Of a DNA stretch of 64,000 nt, positions 35,792-45,704 are shown in pieces. The notes under the pieces were generated by a model that had not been told where the DNA came from, did no database searches, and was given only the letters and a program-made list of their open reading frames with translations. Position numbers and translations under genes: made by a program. Positions within the stretch are counted from its first letter, which is position 1; the number at the start of each line of letters is the position of its first letter. Source of the DNA: Halocatena salina (GTDB taxonomy: Archaea > Halobacteriota > Halobacteria > Halobacteriales > Haloarculaceae); contig NZ_CP096019.1 in assembly GCF_023115355.1 (NCBI RefSeq), positions 682,001-746,000 on the forward strand. Direction: 5' to 3'.

Positions 35792-36213
35792 ATTCCCTAT
35801 TGGCTGACCGCCACAATGAGCAGTACGATCGAAGACGACCGCCACACGTCTGCCGTGGGTTGACAGGGATATATAAATGCTGAGTGAGATTCGGTACATC
35901 TCTGTCCACCCAGCAACGACGGCCGTCGGTTTTATCTACCAATCCACACGTTTGATAGTGGTATCGTGGGAAGACTTATGTATGTGAAGGACTAACGTGA
36001 TATATAGTATCGGGGATTGATCCGTTCGGGGAGTCTCTCACTGTGGTGTCGGGTCAGTGATCCGTGCTGGCCCGACCGAACACGGCGTATTCGGGCCAGT
36101 GACGTCCGGTCGGACGTTGGTCGTCGCATTCCGATCCACAAGAGGGGACACTCGCGCGGTATCCATTCCCGAGACTAGCGCAGTCGGGAGAACCAGACCG
36201 ACTCCGTGATACC
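35792..36213. promoter_or_regulatory. Long structured leader of the prkA operon
   Basis: 420 bases without a gene. A TATATAG at 36001-36007 would start transcription near 36030, giving a leader of about 185 bases. Two perfect hairpins lie in it: CTGGCCCGA/TCGGGCCAG (36067-36099) and ACGTCCG/CGGACGT (36102-36117, two-base loop). The left part holds the DUF5820 promoter. Control at the RNA level is inferred. Confidence 0.5.
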
Positions 36214-38286
36214 ATGACAGGTGATATGGCAACCCTCGAAGACCTCAGCAAGGCGTACCAAGATTCGATCCCCGCTGACTTGCGACACACCCACTCCTTC
36301 GAGTGGTATCTGGAGACCGTCCACGAGGAGCCGACGATTGCCCGCAGCGCTCACCAGCGTGTCGCGGACATGTTCGATTACTACGGCACCGAATACGATG
36401 AGGACGCCGGTGTCGTCGAGTATCGTCTCGCCAGCAAAGATCCGTTGTTCGACGGTGAAAACACCTTCTACGGACGAAGCATTCACGAGGCCATCCACGA
36501 GTTCGTGAACAAAGTAAAATCGGGTGCTCGTGGTCTCGGACCCGAAAACCGGATCAAGCTTCTGCTCGGTCCCGTCGGATCAGGAAAATCCGACTTCGAC
36601 CGGCAGGTGCGTCGGTACTTCGAGGATTACACCCTCAGGGACGACGGCCGGATGTACACGTTCCGGTGGACGAACCTCTGTGACGTGATCCACGATCAAG
36701 ATCCGGCGGACGACGTGGTCCGTTCGCCGATGAACCAGGATCCACTCGTGTTGTTACCGCAGGCCCAGCGTGATGGGATCATCGAGACACTCAACGAACG
36801 GCTCGATGCACCCTACACCATCCGTAACGAGCAGTCGCTCGATCCGGCCAGCGAGTTCTACATGGACAAGCTGCTCGAACAGTACGACGACGATCTCAAA
36901 CAGGTGCTCGAAAACCACATCGAGATCATTCGCGTCGTGGCCGACGAGAACAAGCGGCTGGCGATCGAGACGTTCGAACCGAAGGACAAGAAAAACCAAG
37001 ATGAAACGGAACTTACCGGTGATGTAAACTATTCGAAAATCGCCGTCTACGGCGAATCCGATCCGCGGGCATTCGATTACTCGGGGGCGTTCTGTAACGC
37101 CAATCGAGGCATCTTCAGCGGTGAGGAGCTGCTCAAGCTCCAACGTGAGTTCCTATACGATTTCCTACACGCGAGTCAGGAGCAGACGATCAAACCAAAG
37201 AACAACCCGCGTATCGACATCGATCAGGTGATCGTCGGTCGTACGAACATGCCCGAGTACAAAGAGAAAAAGGGCGACGAGAAGATGGAGGCGTTCAACG
37301 ACCGGACGAAGCGGATCGACTTCCCCTACGTGCTCCAGTACGAAGAGGAGGCGAAGGTGTATCAGAAGATGCTCAACAACGCCGATCTCCCCGACATTCA
37401 CGTCGAACCCCACACCCTCGAGATGGCGGGACTGTTCGGTGTGCTCACCCGAATCGTTGAGCCTGACGGCGGACAGATCGGCATCGTCCAGAAGGCGAAA
37501 GCGTACAACGGGGAGGGCGACGAGATCGACGACGTGGATCTGAAAAAGCTTCACGACGAAGCCGAAGAGACAGCAGAGGTGGGCGAGGGGATGGAGGGCG
37601 TCTCGCCGCGCTTCGTGAGCGACGAGATCGCCGAAGCGATCATGGACAGCATGCACCGCAGTCGGGAGTTCCTCTCCCCGTTGACGACGTTCAACCACCT
37701 CGAGGCCAACCTCGAAAACCACGGTTCGATCGCAGAAGAGCATTTCGAGCAGTATTACCGGTATCTCGAACTGGTACGCGAGGAGTACAAAGAGCGTGCG
37801 ATCGAGGACGTGCGCCATGCGCTGGCCTACGACGTCGATGAGATCCGACGGCAGGGCGAGAAGTACATGGACCACGTCATGGCGTACATCGATGACGACA
37901 CGATCGAAGACGAGATCACCGGCCGGGAGTCCGAACCCGACGAGACGTTCCTCCGGTCGGTCGAGGAGAAGCTCAACATCCCCGAAGACCGAAAAGACGA
38001 CTTCCGTCAGGAAGTATCGAACTGGGTGTCACGCCGTGCGAGGGAGGGGACGAGCTTCAACCCCCAAGACAACGACCGACTGCGCCGAGCACTCGAACGG
38101 AAGTTGTGGGAAGACAAAAAACACAACATCAACTTCTCTGCACTCGTTTCCAGCGGCGAGACCGATGACGACGAGCGCAACGCGTGGATCGAGGCACTCA
38201 TCGATCAGGGGTATTCCCACGAAGGGGCAAAGGAGGTGCTCGAATTCGCTGGTGCGGAGGTGGCCAAAACCGAACTCGAAGAATGA
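36214..38286 (+). CDS. prkA: PrkA-type serine protein kinase, first paralogue
   Basis: 690-residue P-loop kinase. N-terminal AAA-like domain: Walker A in LLLGPVGSGKSDFDRQVRRYF, followed by long helical regions; the C-terminus (from about 560) is the kinase-like all-helical domain of PrkA. Family members phosphorylate proteins in nutrient stress and sporulation (Bacillus PrkA, E. coli YeaG). It opens the four-gene operon; its stop overlaps the next ATG. ATG 36214 (MTGDMATLEDLSKAY) fits haloarchaeal homologues; ATG 36226 is possible. Confidence 0.93.
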   Translation: MTGDMATLEDLSKAYQDSIPADLRHTHSFEWYLETVHEEPTIARSAHQRVADMFDYYGTEYDEDAGVVEYRLASKDPLFDGENTFYGRSIHEAIHEFVNKVKSGARGLGPENRIKLLLGPVGSGKSDFDRQVRRYFEDYTLRDDGRMYTFRWTNLCDVIHDQDPADDVVRSPMNQDPLVLLPQAQRDGIIETLNERLDAPYTIRNEQSLDPASEFYMDKLLEQYDDDLKQVLENHIEIIRVVADENKRLAIETFEPKDKKNQDETELTGDVNYSKIAVYGESDPRAFDYSGAFCNANRGIFSGEELLKLQREFLYDFLHASQEQTIKPKNNPRIDIDQVIVGRTNMPEYKEKKGDEKMEAFNDRTKRIDFPYVLQYEEEAKVYQKMLNNADLPDIHVEPHTLEMAGLFGVLTRIVEPDGGQIGIVQKAKAYNGEGDEIDDVDLKKLHDEAEETAEVGEGMEGVSPRFVSDEIAEAIMDSMHRSREFLSPLTTFNHLEANLENHGSIAEEHFEQYYRYLELVREEYKERAIEDVRHALAYDVDEIRRQGEKYMDHVMAYIDDDTIEDEITGRESEPDETFLRSVEEKLNIPEDRKDDFRQEVSNWVSRRAREGTSFNPQDNDRLRRALERKLWEDKKHNINFSALVSSGETDDDERNAWIEALIDQGYSHEGAKEVLEFAGAEVAKTELEE

Positions 38287-40559
38287 CGCGGGAGTTCATC
38301 CATCAGGCGGACCGAGAACTGACCGCAGCCTACGAGGAGCCGATGTCACTCGAACAGTACATCGACCGCATTCTCGAACGGCCACAGTTGGCTGCTCACG
38401 CCAGCAAATATCTCCTCGAAGCGATCGAATCCGCCGGGACGCGGTCAGTAGTCGAGGAAGGCGAAGAAAAGGAACGGTATCGGTTTTTCGACGATCCCCA
38501 CAACGACGGTGAACACGCCATTCTCGGCAACACGGAGGTGCTCAACGAGTTCGTTGACGACCTCCGATCGATCGCCGCAAAGCGGGGCAAAGAGGAGAAG
38601 ATCGTCTGGCTCGAAGGCCCGACGGCGACGGGAAAATCGGAGCTGAAGCGCTGTCTCATCAATGGGCTTCGAGAATACTCAAAGACCGACGCAGGACGAC
38701 GATACACCATCGAGTGGAACATCTCCGGTGCACGAGAATCCGGTGGACTGACCTACGGTGATCAGCAGGTCAGCGACGAAGACGAATGGTACGCGAGTCC
38801 GGTCCAATCTCACCCGTTGTCGGTCTTTCCACCGGCGGTTCGTGAACGACTACTCAACCAGTTGAACGAGCGTCTGGAAGACCATATTCCAGTGCAAGTC
38901 GACAGCCGATTGGACCCGTTCTGTCGTGAGGCGTACGACTATCTCGAAGAGCAGTATCGCCGAGAGGGACGTGAAGAGCTGTTTTCGGCGGTAACGGGTT
39001 CCGAACATCTTCGAGTGAAGAACTTCGTCGTCGATGTCGGCGACGGGATCGGCGTGCTCCACTCCGAAGACGAGGGCACGCCCAAAGAGCGGCTGGTCGG
39101 CTCGTGGATGCGGGGCATGTTACAGAAGCTAGATTCCCGGGGGAGAAAGAATCCACAGGCGTTTAGCTACGATGGGGTGCTGTCACAGGGTAATGGGCTG
39201 TTGACGCTGGTCGAAGACGCCGCCCAACACGCCGACCTGCTCCAGAAGCTACTGAACGTGCCCGATGAGCGGCACGTGAAACTGGACAAAGGCATCGGGA
39301 TGGACATCGACACGCAGCTCATCATCATCTCCAATCCGGATCTCGAAGCCAAACTGAACCAGCACGCCGATCGACAGGGCCAAGATCCACTGAAGGCACT
39401 CAAACGCCGACTCGACAAACACGAGTTCAGGTATCTCACGAACCTCTCGCTCGAAGCCGAGCTGCTCCGGCGGGAGCTGACCAACGAGACGGAGGTGTGG
39501 GTCGCCGATTCCTACGACCAGCTCGAAGAGATGATCCGTGAACCGTTGGTGCTCACGGTCAGGGACAGCGAGCATCAGGTGATCGACCGGGAGCTTGCGC
39601 CTCACACCATCGAGGCAGCCGCGCTGTATGCGGTCGTCACGCGTCTCGACACTGACGATCTACCGCCGGGACTCGATCTCGGAGACAAGGCGCGGCTGTT
39701 CGACGCCGGCTACATCCACGACGGCGACGATCGGTTAGAGAAAGACGAGTTCGACTTCGCTGACGACACCACCGACGGGGAGCACGGCATTCCCGTGACG
39801 TACACGCGGGACATCATCGCTGATCTCCTGTATGAAACGCAGGATCGTCACCACCCCGATCTCTCCGTCGAGGACGTGCTCATGCCCCGGGACGTGCTCG
39901 ATGCGATGGCGGACGGGCTGATAGACGCGCCGGTGTTTTCGGACACCGAACGCACGGAGTTCGAAAACCGTGTGGTACAGGTGAAAAACGGAATCTTCAG
40001 CGCCCAAGAGGAGGATGTGCTCGCAGCCATCATGCGGGACAAACGCGTCGACGTGGAGACCGTCGAGGAGTACGTCGAACACGTGTATGCGTGGGCCGAA
40101 AACGAGCCGATCGTGAACGACCGTGGCGAGCACGAGGAGCCGGATCCGCTCAAGATGAAGATATTCGAAATCAAGCATCTCGGTCGCTTCGACGAAAAAC
40201 ACTACGCGGGAACCGATCCTTCCGAAGCCGTCAGATCGTTCCGCACCGAGAAGATCATCACCGCCTTGAACCGACATGCGTGGGCCAACCGTGACGAACA
40301 GTTCCGGGCTCAGGACGTGAATCCCAAAGAGATCCCGGTGATCCGAACGGTGCTCGGCAGTCACGACTGGGACGAAGTCCGTCGGACGTTCGAGGACTTC
40401 GACCCTCGCCAATGGGATGACCCCCCCACTGGAACGGAGACGGCGGATGTAAAGGAGACTACTATCGAGAACATGATCGACATGTTCGAGTACAGCGAGG
40501 CGTCCGCCGAGTTGACGAGTCGGCACGTCATGGGACAGGTGAGCTACAAATGGGACTGA
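38283..40559 (+). CDS. prkA: PrkA-type serine protein kinase, second paralogue
   Basis: 758-residue relative of the preceding kinase. Walker A reads [16 protein letters not shown], preceded by an N-terminal helical region with [30 protein letters not shown]. The AAA core continues with [26 protein letters not shown], then [20 protein letters not shown]. The protein has diverged well from the first copy, so the pair may act as a heteromer. ATG 38283 overlaps the previous stop (ATGA), and its own end overlaps the DUF444 start by ten bases. Confidence 0.93.
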   Translation: MTREFIHQADRELTAAYEEPMSLEQYIDRILERPQLAAHASKYLLEAIESAGTRSVVEEGEEKERYRFFDDPHNDGEHAILGNTEVLNEFVDDLRSIAAKRGKEEKIVWLEGPTATGKSELKRCLINGLREYSKTDAGRRYTIEWNISGARESGGLTYGDQQVSDEDEWYASPVQSHPLSVFPPAVRERLLNQLNERLEDHIPVQVDSRLDPFCREAYDYLEEQYRREGREELFSAVTGSEHLRVKNFVVDVGDGIGVLHSEDEGTPKERLVGSWMRGMLQKLDSRGRKNPQAFSYDGVLSQGNGLLTLVEDAAQHADLLQKLLNVPDERHVKLDKGIGMDIDTQLIIISNPDLEAKLNQHADRQGQDPLKALKRRLDKHEFRYLTNLSLEAELLRRELTNETEVWVADSYDQLEEMIREPLVLTVRDSEHQVIDRELAPHTIEAAALYAVVTRLDTDDLPPGLDLGDKARLFDAGYIHDGDDRLEKDEFDFADDTTDGEHGIPVTYTRDIIADLLYETQDRHHPDLSVEDVLMPRDVLDAMADGLIDAPVFSDTERTEFENRVVQVKNGIFSAQEEDVLAAIMRDKRVDVETVEEYVEHVYAWAENEPIVNDRGEHEEPDPLKMKIFEIKHLGRFDEKHYAGTDPSEAVRSFRTEKIITALNRHAWANRDEQFRAQDVNPKEIPVIRTVLGSHDWDEVRRTFEDFDPRQWDDPPTGTETADVKETTIENMIDMFEYSEASAELTSRHVMGQVSYKWD

Positions 40560-41860
40560 GAGACGACTTAGAACGGTATCGCGAGGTCGGTGAGGAGCGC
40601 CGCCAAGACCTCGCGGAGTTCATTCAGTACGGCGATCTCGGCCAGAGCCTCCCCGATGAGATCCACATTCCGATCAAGATCGTCGATCTACCAGCCTTCG
40701 AGTACGACCAGCGCGATCAGGGCGGCGTCGGCCAAGGCCAAGACGGTGCTCCCGACGTGGGCGATCCCGTCGGTCAACCCCAACCCGGCGACGGTGACGA
40801 AGACGGTGAGCCGGGTGAGGAGGGTGGTGAACACGAGTATTACGAGATGGATCCCGAGGAGTTCGCCCAAGAACTCGACGACGAACTCGGGTTGGATCTC
40901 GAACCGAAGGGCAAGCGGGTCGTCGAAGAAAAGGAGGGTGAGTACACCGATATCACCCGGACGGGACCGGCCAGTACACTCGATTTCGACCGGCTGTTCA
41001 AATCCGGTCTCAAGCGCAAGCTGGCGATGGATTTCGACGAGGAGTACGTTCGTGCGGTACTGAAAGTCGATGGGATGGGACCACAAGCGGTGTTCGAGTG
41101 GGCACGCGGAGAGAACATCCCGGTCTCGCGGGCGTGGATCGAAGACGCGTACGCGGGATTGACACAGACAGAGCGCTCCGAATACGAGAGCATCGAGGCG
41201 ATGGAGGCAGCGGTCGATCGGACTCCGACTGCCACTCGGATCCGAGAGGAAGGGATCGAAGACATCCCGTTCCGGCGCGAGGACGAACGGTACCGGTACC
41301 CAGAAACCATCGAGGAAAAGGAGCGCAACGTCGTCGTGGTGAACATCCGTGACGTATCCGGATCGATGCGGGAGAAAAAGCGGGAGTTGGTCGAGCGGAC
41401 GTTCACGCCACTCGATTGGTATCTGACGGGAAAATACGACAACGCCGAATTCATCTACATCGCTCACGACGCCGACGCATGGGAGGTTTCCCGCGAGGAG
41501 TTCTTCGGCATTCGCTCGGGTGGTGGGACGCGCATTTCGAGCGCGTACGAGTTGGCGGCACAGCTCCTCGAAGAGTATCCCTGGAGCGATTGGAATCGGT
41601 ACGTGTTCGCGGCGGGCGATTCGGAGAACTCCTCGAACGATACCTCCGAGCGGGTTATCCCGATGATGCAAGCGATCGACGCGAATCTTCACGCCTATGT
41701 CGAAACACAGCCCAGTGGGAACGCGATCAACGCGACACACGCCGAAGAGGTCGAGCGACATTTCGGAGAGAGCGAATCCGTGGCGGTCGCGTACGTGACC
41801 AGTCCGGGGGACATCGTAAATGCCATCTACACCATCTTGAGCACCGAGAGCAATGAGTAA
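40550..41860 (+). CDS. DUF444/YeaH-family von Willebrand factor A protein
   Basis: 436-residue protein with a Gly/Asp/Glu-rich segment near residues 60-100 ([16 protein letters not shown]) and a C-terminal vWA domain. The metal-ion site is [17 protein letters not shown] (DxSxS), with [10 protein letters not shown] and [10 protein letters not shown] supplying further ligands. Homologues (YeaH) accompany PrkA/YeaG and SpoVR/YcgB across bacteria and archaea. It probably binds the kinases or another target. Translation is coupled to both neighbours. Confidence 0.9.
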   Translation: MGLRDDLERYREVGEERRQDLAEFIQYGDLGQSLPDEIHIPIKIVDLPAFEYDQRDQGGVGQGQDGAPDVGDPVGQPQPGDGDEDGEPGEEGGEHEYYEMDPEEFAQELDDELGLDLEPKGKRVVEEKEGEYTDITRTGPASTLDFDRLFKSGLKRKLAMDFDEEYVRAVLKVDGMGPQAVFEWARGENIPVSRAWIEDAYAGLTQTERSEYESIEAMEAAVDRTPTATRIREEGIEDIPFRREDERYRYPETIEEKERNVVVVNIRDVSGSMREKKRELVERTFTPLDWYLTGKYDNAEFIYIAHDADAWEVSREEFFGIRSGGGTRISSAYELAAQLLEEYPWSDWNRYVFAAGDSENSSNDTSERVIPMMQAIDANLHAYVETQPSGNAINATHAEEVERHFGESESVAVAYVTSPGDIVNAIYTILSTESNE

Positions 41861-43850
41861 GCCATCGACAGACAGAGCGGACAAACAGCGCATTGCAGAG
41901 GAACTCAAGCCAGTCGTGCGCGAAGCCCACGCGCTCGCAGGAAAGCTCGGTCTCGATCCGTATCCGGTGAACTACTGGATCGTCGATTACGACGAGATGA
42001 ACTCACTCGTGGCGTACAACGGGTTCCAAGAACGGTATCCCCACTGGCGGTGGGGGATGACCTACGACCAACAGCGCAAACAGCGCCAGTTTCTGGGTGG
42101 GAAGGCCTACGAGCTGGTCAACAACGACAGCCCGGCGCACGCCTTCTTGCAGGAATCGAACGCCATGGCTGATCAGAAGGCGGTAATCACCCACGTTGCA
42201 GCTCACGCAGATTTCTTCGCCAACAACCAGTGGTACGGGCTGTTCACCGACGACCCGAACGCAGCCCGAATGCTCGCCAGCCACGCCGACACCATCGAGT
42301 CCTACATGGATGATCCGGAGATCGACCGCGAGGCAGTCGAAAAATGGATCGATAACGTGCTCTGCTTGGAAGATTGTATCGATCAACACCAGCCGTTCTC
42401 GACGGTCGATGATTGGTTGGATGAGACGCCGTCCGAGGCCGACATCAACGAGAAGCTAGAAGAACTCGACCTGAGTGAGGAGGTGCTCGGACAGGTGTTT
42501 GACGAGGAGTGGCTAGACCAACAGCGCGAAACCGAGGGCGTCACCTCCTTCCCCATCGAGCCGGAACACGATCTCATCTCGTTTCTACGCACCCACGGGA
42601 TGGGGTACGACGAGGACGCAGAGAAGGCAGTCGAGTTCGAAGATTGGCAGCGCGAGATCATGGAACTGCTCCGCCGAGAGGCGTACTACTTCGCCCCCCA
42701 AAAGATGACCAAGGTGCTCAACGAGGGATGGGCTGCATACTGGGAGTCGATCATGATGGGCGAAGAGGGATTTGCGGCCGAAAACGAGTTCATTCATTAC
42801 GCCGACCACCAGGCGAAGGTGCTCGGATCGCCCGGCTTCAATCCGTACAAACTGGGCAAAGAGCTGTGGGAGTACGTCGAGAATGTGACTAACCGTCGTG
42901 AGGTGGTCGAGCACCTGCTCCGGATCGAGGGCGTGACGTGGCGGAACTTCCACGATACGGTCGATCTCGATGACGTGTTGGAATCGCTCGATCCCGATCC
43001 GATCGTGGATCGAGTAGCAAGCGAGACGCTCGACCAACTCGATCCAGCGGATCCTCGCGTCGATGTCGACGGACTCGAACGGGCCAAAGCGGGCGAGATC
43101 GACGTCGATCGGTTCCCGTGGAAGGTACTCACCTACGATGGGATCGCAGAACGCCACTACTCGCTCGCAAAGCCCCAAAATCGGGGCTTTTTGGCGCAGA
43201 TCACTCAGAACGACGTCGAACGGATCGCTCGGTACATGTTCGACGACGCGCGATACGCTTCCATCGAGGAAGCACTTGAGAACGTGGATTACCGCGCCGG
43301 TTGGAACCGAATGTACGAGATCCGCGAGAGCCACAACGACGTGACGTTTCTCGATGAGTTCCTCACACAGGAGTTCGTCGAGGAACACGGCTACTTCACC
43401 TATGAGTACATGGAAACCACGGAAGATTACCGCGTGACCAGCACCGACGTCGAGGACGTGAAGAAAAAGCTCATGCTCCAGTTCTCGAACTTCGGCAAAC
43501 CCACCGTCGTCGTCGAAGACGGTAACTACAACAACCGAAACGAACTGTTGCTCTCCCACCAGTACAACGGAGTTATGCTCGACGTCGAACAGGCCCATCA
43601 GGTCCTCAAACGCGTGTTCAAACTGTGGGGACACCCCGTGAACCTGAAAACCATCGTCAAGGAACTCTCCGAAAACGACATCGAGGTGGCCCGGCGGCGC
43701 GACAGCGAACCCACTCCAGAGGAAACCGGAAAACTCCTCCGGTACGACGGGGAGAACCTTTCGATCACGGATCTACCGTGGAAGGAGGTCGAACACCTCG
43801 CCGCCACCGACGTGGATTACGACACCAAACCCGACGAGTGGCTGGCGTGA
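41853..43850 (+). CDS. SpoVR-family protein
   Basis: 665-residue protein of the SpoVR/YcgB family, last of the operon. Conserved stretches: [43 protein letters not shown], and [24 protein letters not shown]. Its role in Bacillus is in spore cortex formation and in E. coli in stationary-phase fitness; haloarchaea do not sporulate, so a general stress function with PrkA is more likely. It starts eight bases before the DUF444 stop. Confidence 0.92.
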   Translation: MSKPSTDRADKQRIAEELKPVVREAHALAGKLGLDPYPVNYWIVDYDEMNSLVAYNGFQERYPHWRWGMTYDQQRKQRQFLGGKAYELVNNDSPAHAFLQESNAMADQKAVITHVAAHADFFANNQWYGLFTDDPNAARMLASHADTIESYMDDPEIDREAVEKWIDNVLCLEDCIDQHQPFSTVDDWLDETPSEADINEKLEELDLSEEVLGQVFDEEWLDQQRETEGVTSFPIEPEHDLISFLRTHGMGYDEDAEKAVEFEDWQREIMELLRREAYYFAPQKMTKVLNEGWAAYWESIMMGEEGFAAENEFIHYADHQAKVLGSPGFNPYKLGKELWEYVENVTNRREVVEHLLRIEGVTWRNFHDTVDLDDVLESLDPDPIVDRVASETLDQLDPADPRVDVDGLERAKAGEIDVDRFPWKVLTYDGIAERHYSLAKPQNRGFLAQITQNDVERIARYMFDDARYASIEEALENVDYRAGWNRMYEIRESHNDVTFLDEFLTQEFVEEHGYFTYEYMETTEDYRVTSTDVEDVKKKLMLQFSNFGKPTVVVEDGNYNNRNELLLSHQYNGVMLDVEQAHQVLKRVFKLWGHPVNLKTIVKELSENDIEVARRRDSEPTPEETGKLLRYDGENLSITDLPWKEVEHLAATDVDYDTKPDEWLA

Positions 43851-44014
43851 CGGTCTGCGTGAGTGAGAGCCGTCTCACAGAGTCAGTCTCACCGAGTACG
43901 TCACCACGGATCACGGGACAGGTTCCGTAGCGTCGTTCGGAAACAGACACACCACTCCCGGCGTGATGCAGTACACAAAGCGATCGCTGGTGAGAATTGT
44001 GACCGGAGCCGTCC

Positions 44015-44476
44015 CTATTCGTACAGCCACCCCTCATCGATCCGTTCGTAGTCGATGAGTTCGTCCGGATCGAAAAAGAGGTCAATTTCGCGCTCGTTCG
44101 AACCCGGGTCCTCGTGATCCGAGCCGTGGATGACGTTCCGTCCGAGATCCAGCGCGTAATCGCCACGGATCGTACCGGGCGCAGCCTCGGCGGGGTCGGT
44201 TGCACCCATCATCTGACGGACCTGCCGGATCGCGTCCTCGCCTTCCCACACCATCGCAAACACGGGTCCAGACGTGATAAACGACGTCAGACCGTCGAAA
44301 AACGGCTTGTCGACGTGCTCGGCGTAGTGTTCACGAGCGAGCTCGTCATCGATCTGCATGAACTTCCCGCCGACGAGCTTCAGCCCCCGGTCCTCGAGAC
44401 GGGAAACGATCTCACCGATCAATCCCCGTTGCACCGCGTCGGGCTTTGCCATCACGAACGTGCGTTCCTCGGTCAT
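44015..44476 (-). CDS. ndk: Nucleoside diphosphate kinase
   Basis: 153-residue enzyme balancing NTP pools by transferring the gamma phosphate through a phosphohistidine. Motif [24 protein letters not shown] contains the catalytic His. [25 protein letters not shown] is the N-terminal hallmark. It is the last gene of a ribosomal operon, and its ATG overlaps the rpl24e stop (ATGA), as in many archaea. Confidence 0.96.
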   Translation of the reverse strand: MTEERTFVMAKPDAVQRGLIGEIVSRLEDRGLKLVGGKFMQIDDELAREHYAEHVDKPFFDGLTSFITSGPVFAMVWEGEDAIRQVRQMMGATDPAEAAPGTIRGDYALDLGRNVIHGSDHEDPGSNEREIDLFFDPDELIDYERIDEGWLYE

Positions 44477-44802
44477 TCGGTCTCCTCCGGCATCTCCTCG
44501 TCGGAATCTGACGTTTCGGTTTCCGTATTGGGCTGATCGGCGGCTCCCGGTTCGCCCTCGACACCCGTATCCGTCGCTTCGTCTCGGTCGATATCGGCAA
44601 TCACGTCGTCATCCTCGGTGTCTCGCTCTGGACGACCCGCTTCCGTCCATTCGAGATCACGGGATTCGCGGCCCATGAAGTAGTTTTTCTCGCATTTCGA
44701 ATCCTTGAAATGCAGAACGGTACCGTCGTTGCGGACGTACATGATGCCCGTTCCGGGTTCGATTTCCTCGCCGCTGAAATCGCAGGTTCGTGTCGTTGGC
44801 AT
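44473..44802 (-). CDS. rpl24e: 50S ribosomal protein L24e, with acidic extension
   Basis: The first 60 residues are L24e ([48 protein letters not shown]). Two of the four zinc-ligand positions are changed (Ser in CDFS, Lys in HFKDSKC), so zinc binding may be lost. Unlike the usual length of about 60 residues, the protein continues to 109 with a tail that is nearly all Asp, Glu, Thr, Pro and Gly. The tail may be disordered on the ribosome surface. Confidence 0.93.
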   Translation of the reverse strand: MPTTRTCDFSGEEIEPGTGIMYVRNDGTVLHFKDSKCEKNYFMGRESRDLEWTEAGRPERDTEDDDVIADIDRDEATDTGVEGEPGAADQPNTETETSDSDEEMPEETE

Positions 44803-44805
44803 CGT

Positions 44806-45027
44806 TTATTGGCCTCCGATGGCGTCTGCTTCCCGGGCGGTTTCACGGAGCTGTAGGACATCGCCCTCGCGTACCGGCCCGAGAACGTTCCGTGTGATAA
44901 TTCGACCTTGGTTGCCGCCGGAGAGAATGCGACATTTGACCTGCATGGCTTCGCCGTGCATACCGGTCTTGCCAACGATTTCGACGACTTCCGCGGCCGT
45001 CGCACCCTCCTGATCTTCCGCGCTCAT
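44806..45027 (-). CDS. rps28e: 30S ribosomal protein S28e
   Basis: 73-residue small-subunit protein near the mRNA exit. The beta-barrel ([26 protein letters not shown]) and the tail [20 protein letters not shown] are standard for archaeal S28e. It lies between rpl7ae (adjacent codons) and rpl24e (three bases), so all are one transcript. Confidence 0.96.
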   Translation of the reverse strand: MSAEDQEGATAAEVVEIVGKTGMHGEAMQVKCRILSGGNQGRIITRNVLGPVREGDVLQLRETAREADAIGGQ

Positions 45028-45390
45028 TTACCTGAGATCCTCGAGTTTGTTCGTGATATCCTCAACGCTGCTTTCGGCCTCTCCGGCGTCAACGAGCGCC
45101 GCAGCTGCGCTTCCGACTTCGAGACCGGCGGCGTGACCGATGTCATCCTGTGTTTCGACGAAGACGTAAGGGATGTCCTTTTCGTCACACAGCTCCGGAA
45201 GGTGCATGACGACCTCCTCGGGCTGTACGTCTTCGGCGATGTACACCAACTCCGCGCTGGTGCGCTCGATCGCCTTCGTCGTCTCGTTCGTCCCTTTTTT
45301 CACCGAGCCTGTGTCCCGGGCGACCTGCAGCGCCTCGATGGCGTCTTCAGCAAGATCGGCCGGAACGTCGAAATCTACATAAACTGACAT
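45028..45390 (-). CDS. rpl7ae: 50S ribosomal protein L7Ae
   Basis: 120-residue kink-turn RNA-binding protein that belongs to the 50S subunit, box C/D and H/ACA RNPs and RNase [48 protein letters not shown] holds the RNA-binding signature ([15 protein letters not shown]). First gene of rpl7ae-rps28e-rpl24e-ndk. ATG 45390 (MSVYVDFD) has a GGAGG about ten bases upstream. Confidence 0.96.
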   Translation of the reverse strand: MSVYVDFDVPADLAEDAIEALQVARDTGSVKKGTNETTKAIERTSAELVYIAEDVQPEEVVMHLPELCDEKDIPYVFVETQDDIGHAAGLEVGSAAAALVDAGEAESSVEDITNKLEDLR

Positions 45391-45704
45391 TGTTGTATTG
45401 CCTCCCATGTGGTGGCTCGCACTCCCCCGCCTCGTGGATGTGAGAACACTCCAGTCGATATGTCTTCCTCACGATCCACTGCCGATTCAGTTACCGGGTA
45501 CGTCCGGTTGCTTGTCGAGCAACGCTCGACACAGTCGGCGAGTTGTCCCTGGCTGGGAGTATCATCAACCCCACACGGGTTGTACACCGACTTACTGTAG
45601 CCGTCCATAAAAGCGCTTCCGAACACACGCGACCGTGTGGGATCGACACACGACGGAGCAACGATGACCGGTGGAGGCTTGAGAGTCGGGCTGTTGGTTC
45701 GGAT
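45391..45704. other. Divergent promoter region rpl7ae/tmcA
   Basis: About 310 bases. A CATAAAAG at 45607-45614 is a rightward TATA candidate for tmcA; the leftward leader holds GGAGG before rpl7ae. The tmcA frame is open from 45543, but those residues (Arg/Ser/His-rich) do not look like protein. No other gene seen. Confidence 0.5.

Noticed and set aside
40688-41908. 406-codon minus-strand frame
   Set aside because: Antisense of the DUF444 gene in the coupled prkA operon.
45391-45460. Kink-turn autoregulatory element in the rpl7ae leader
   Set aside because: L7Ae can bind its own leader in other archaea, but I could not find the tandem G-A kink-turn signature here.
45543-45704. Upstream extension of tmcA
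   Set aside because: The residues do not resemble the family, and ATG 45705 gives the usual N-terminus.
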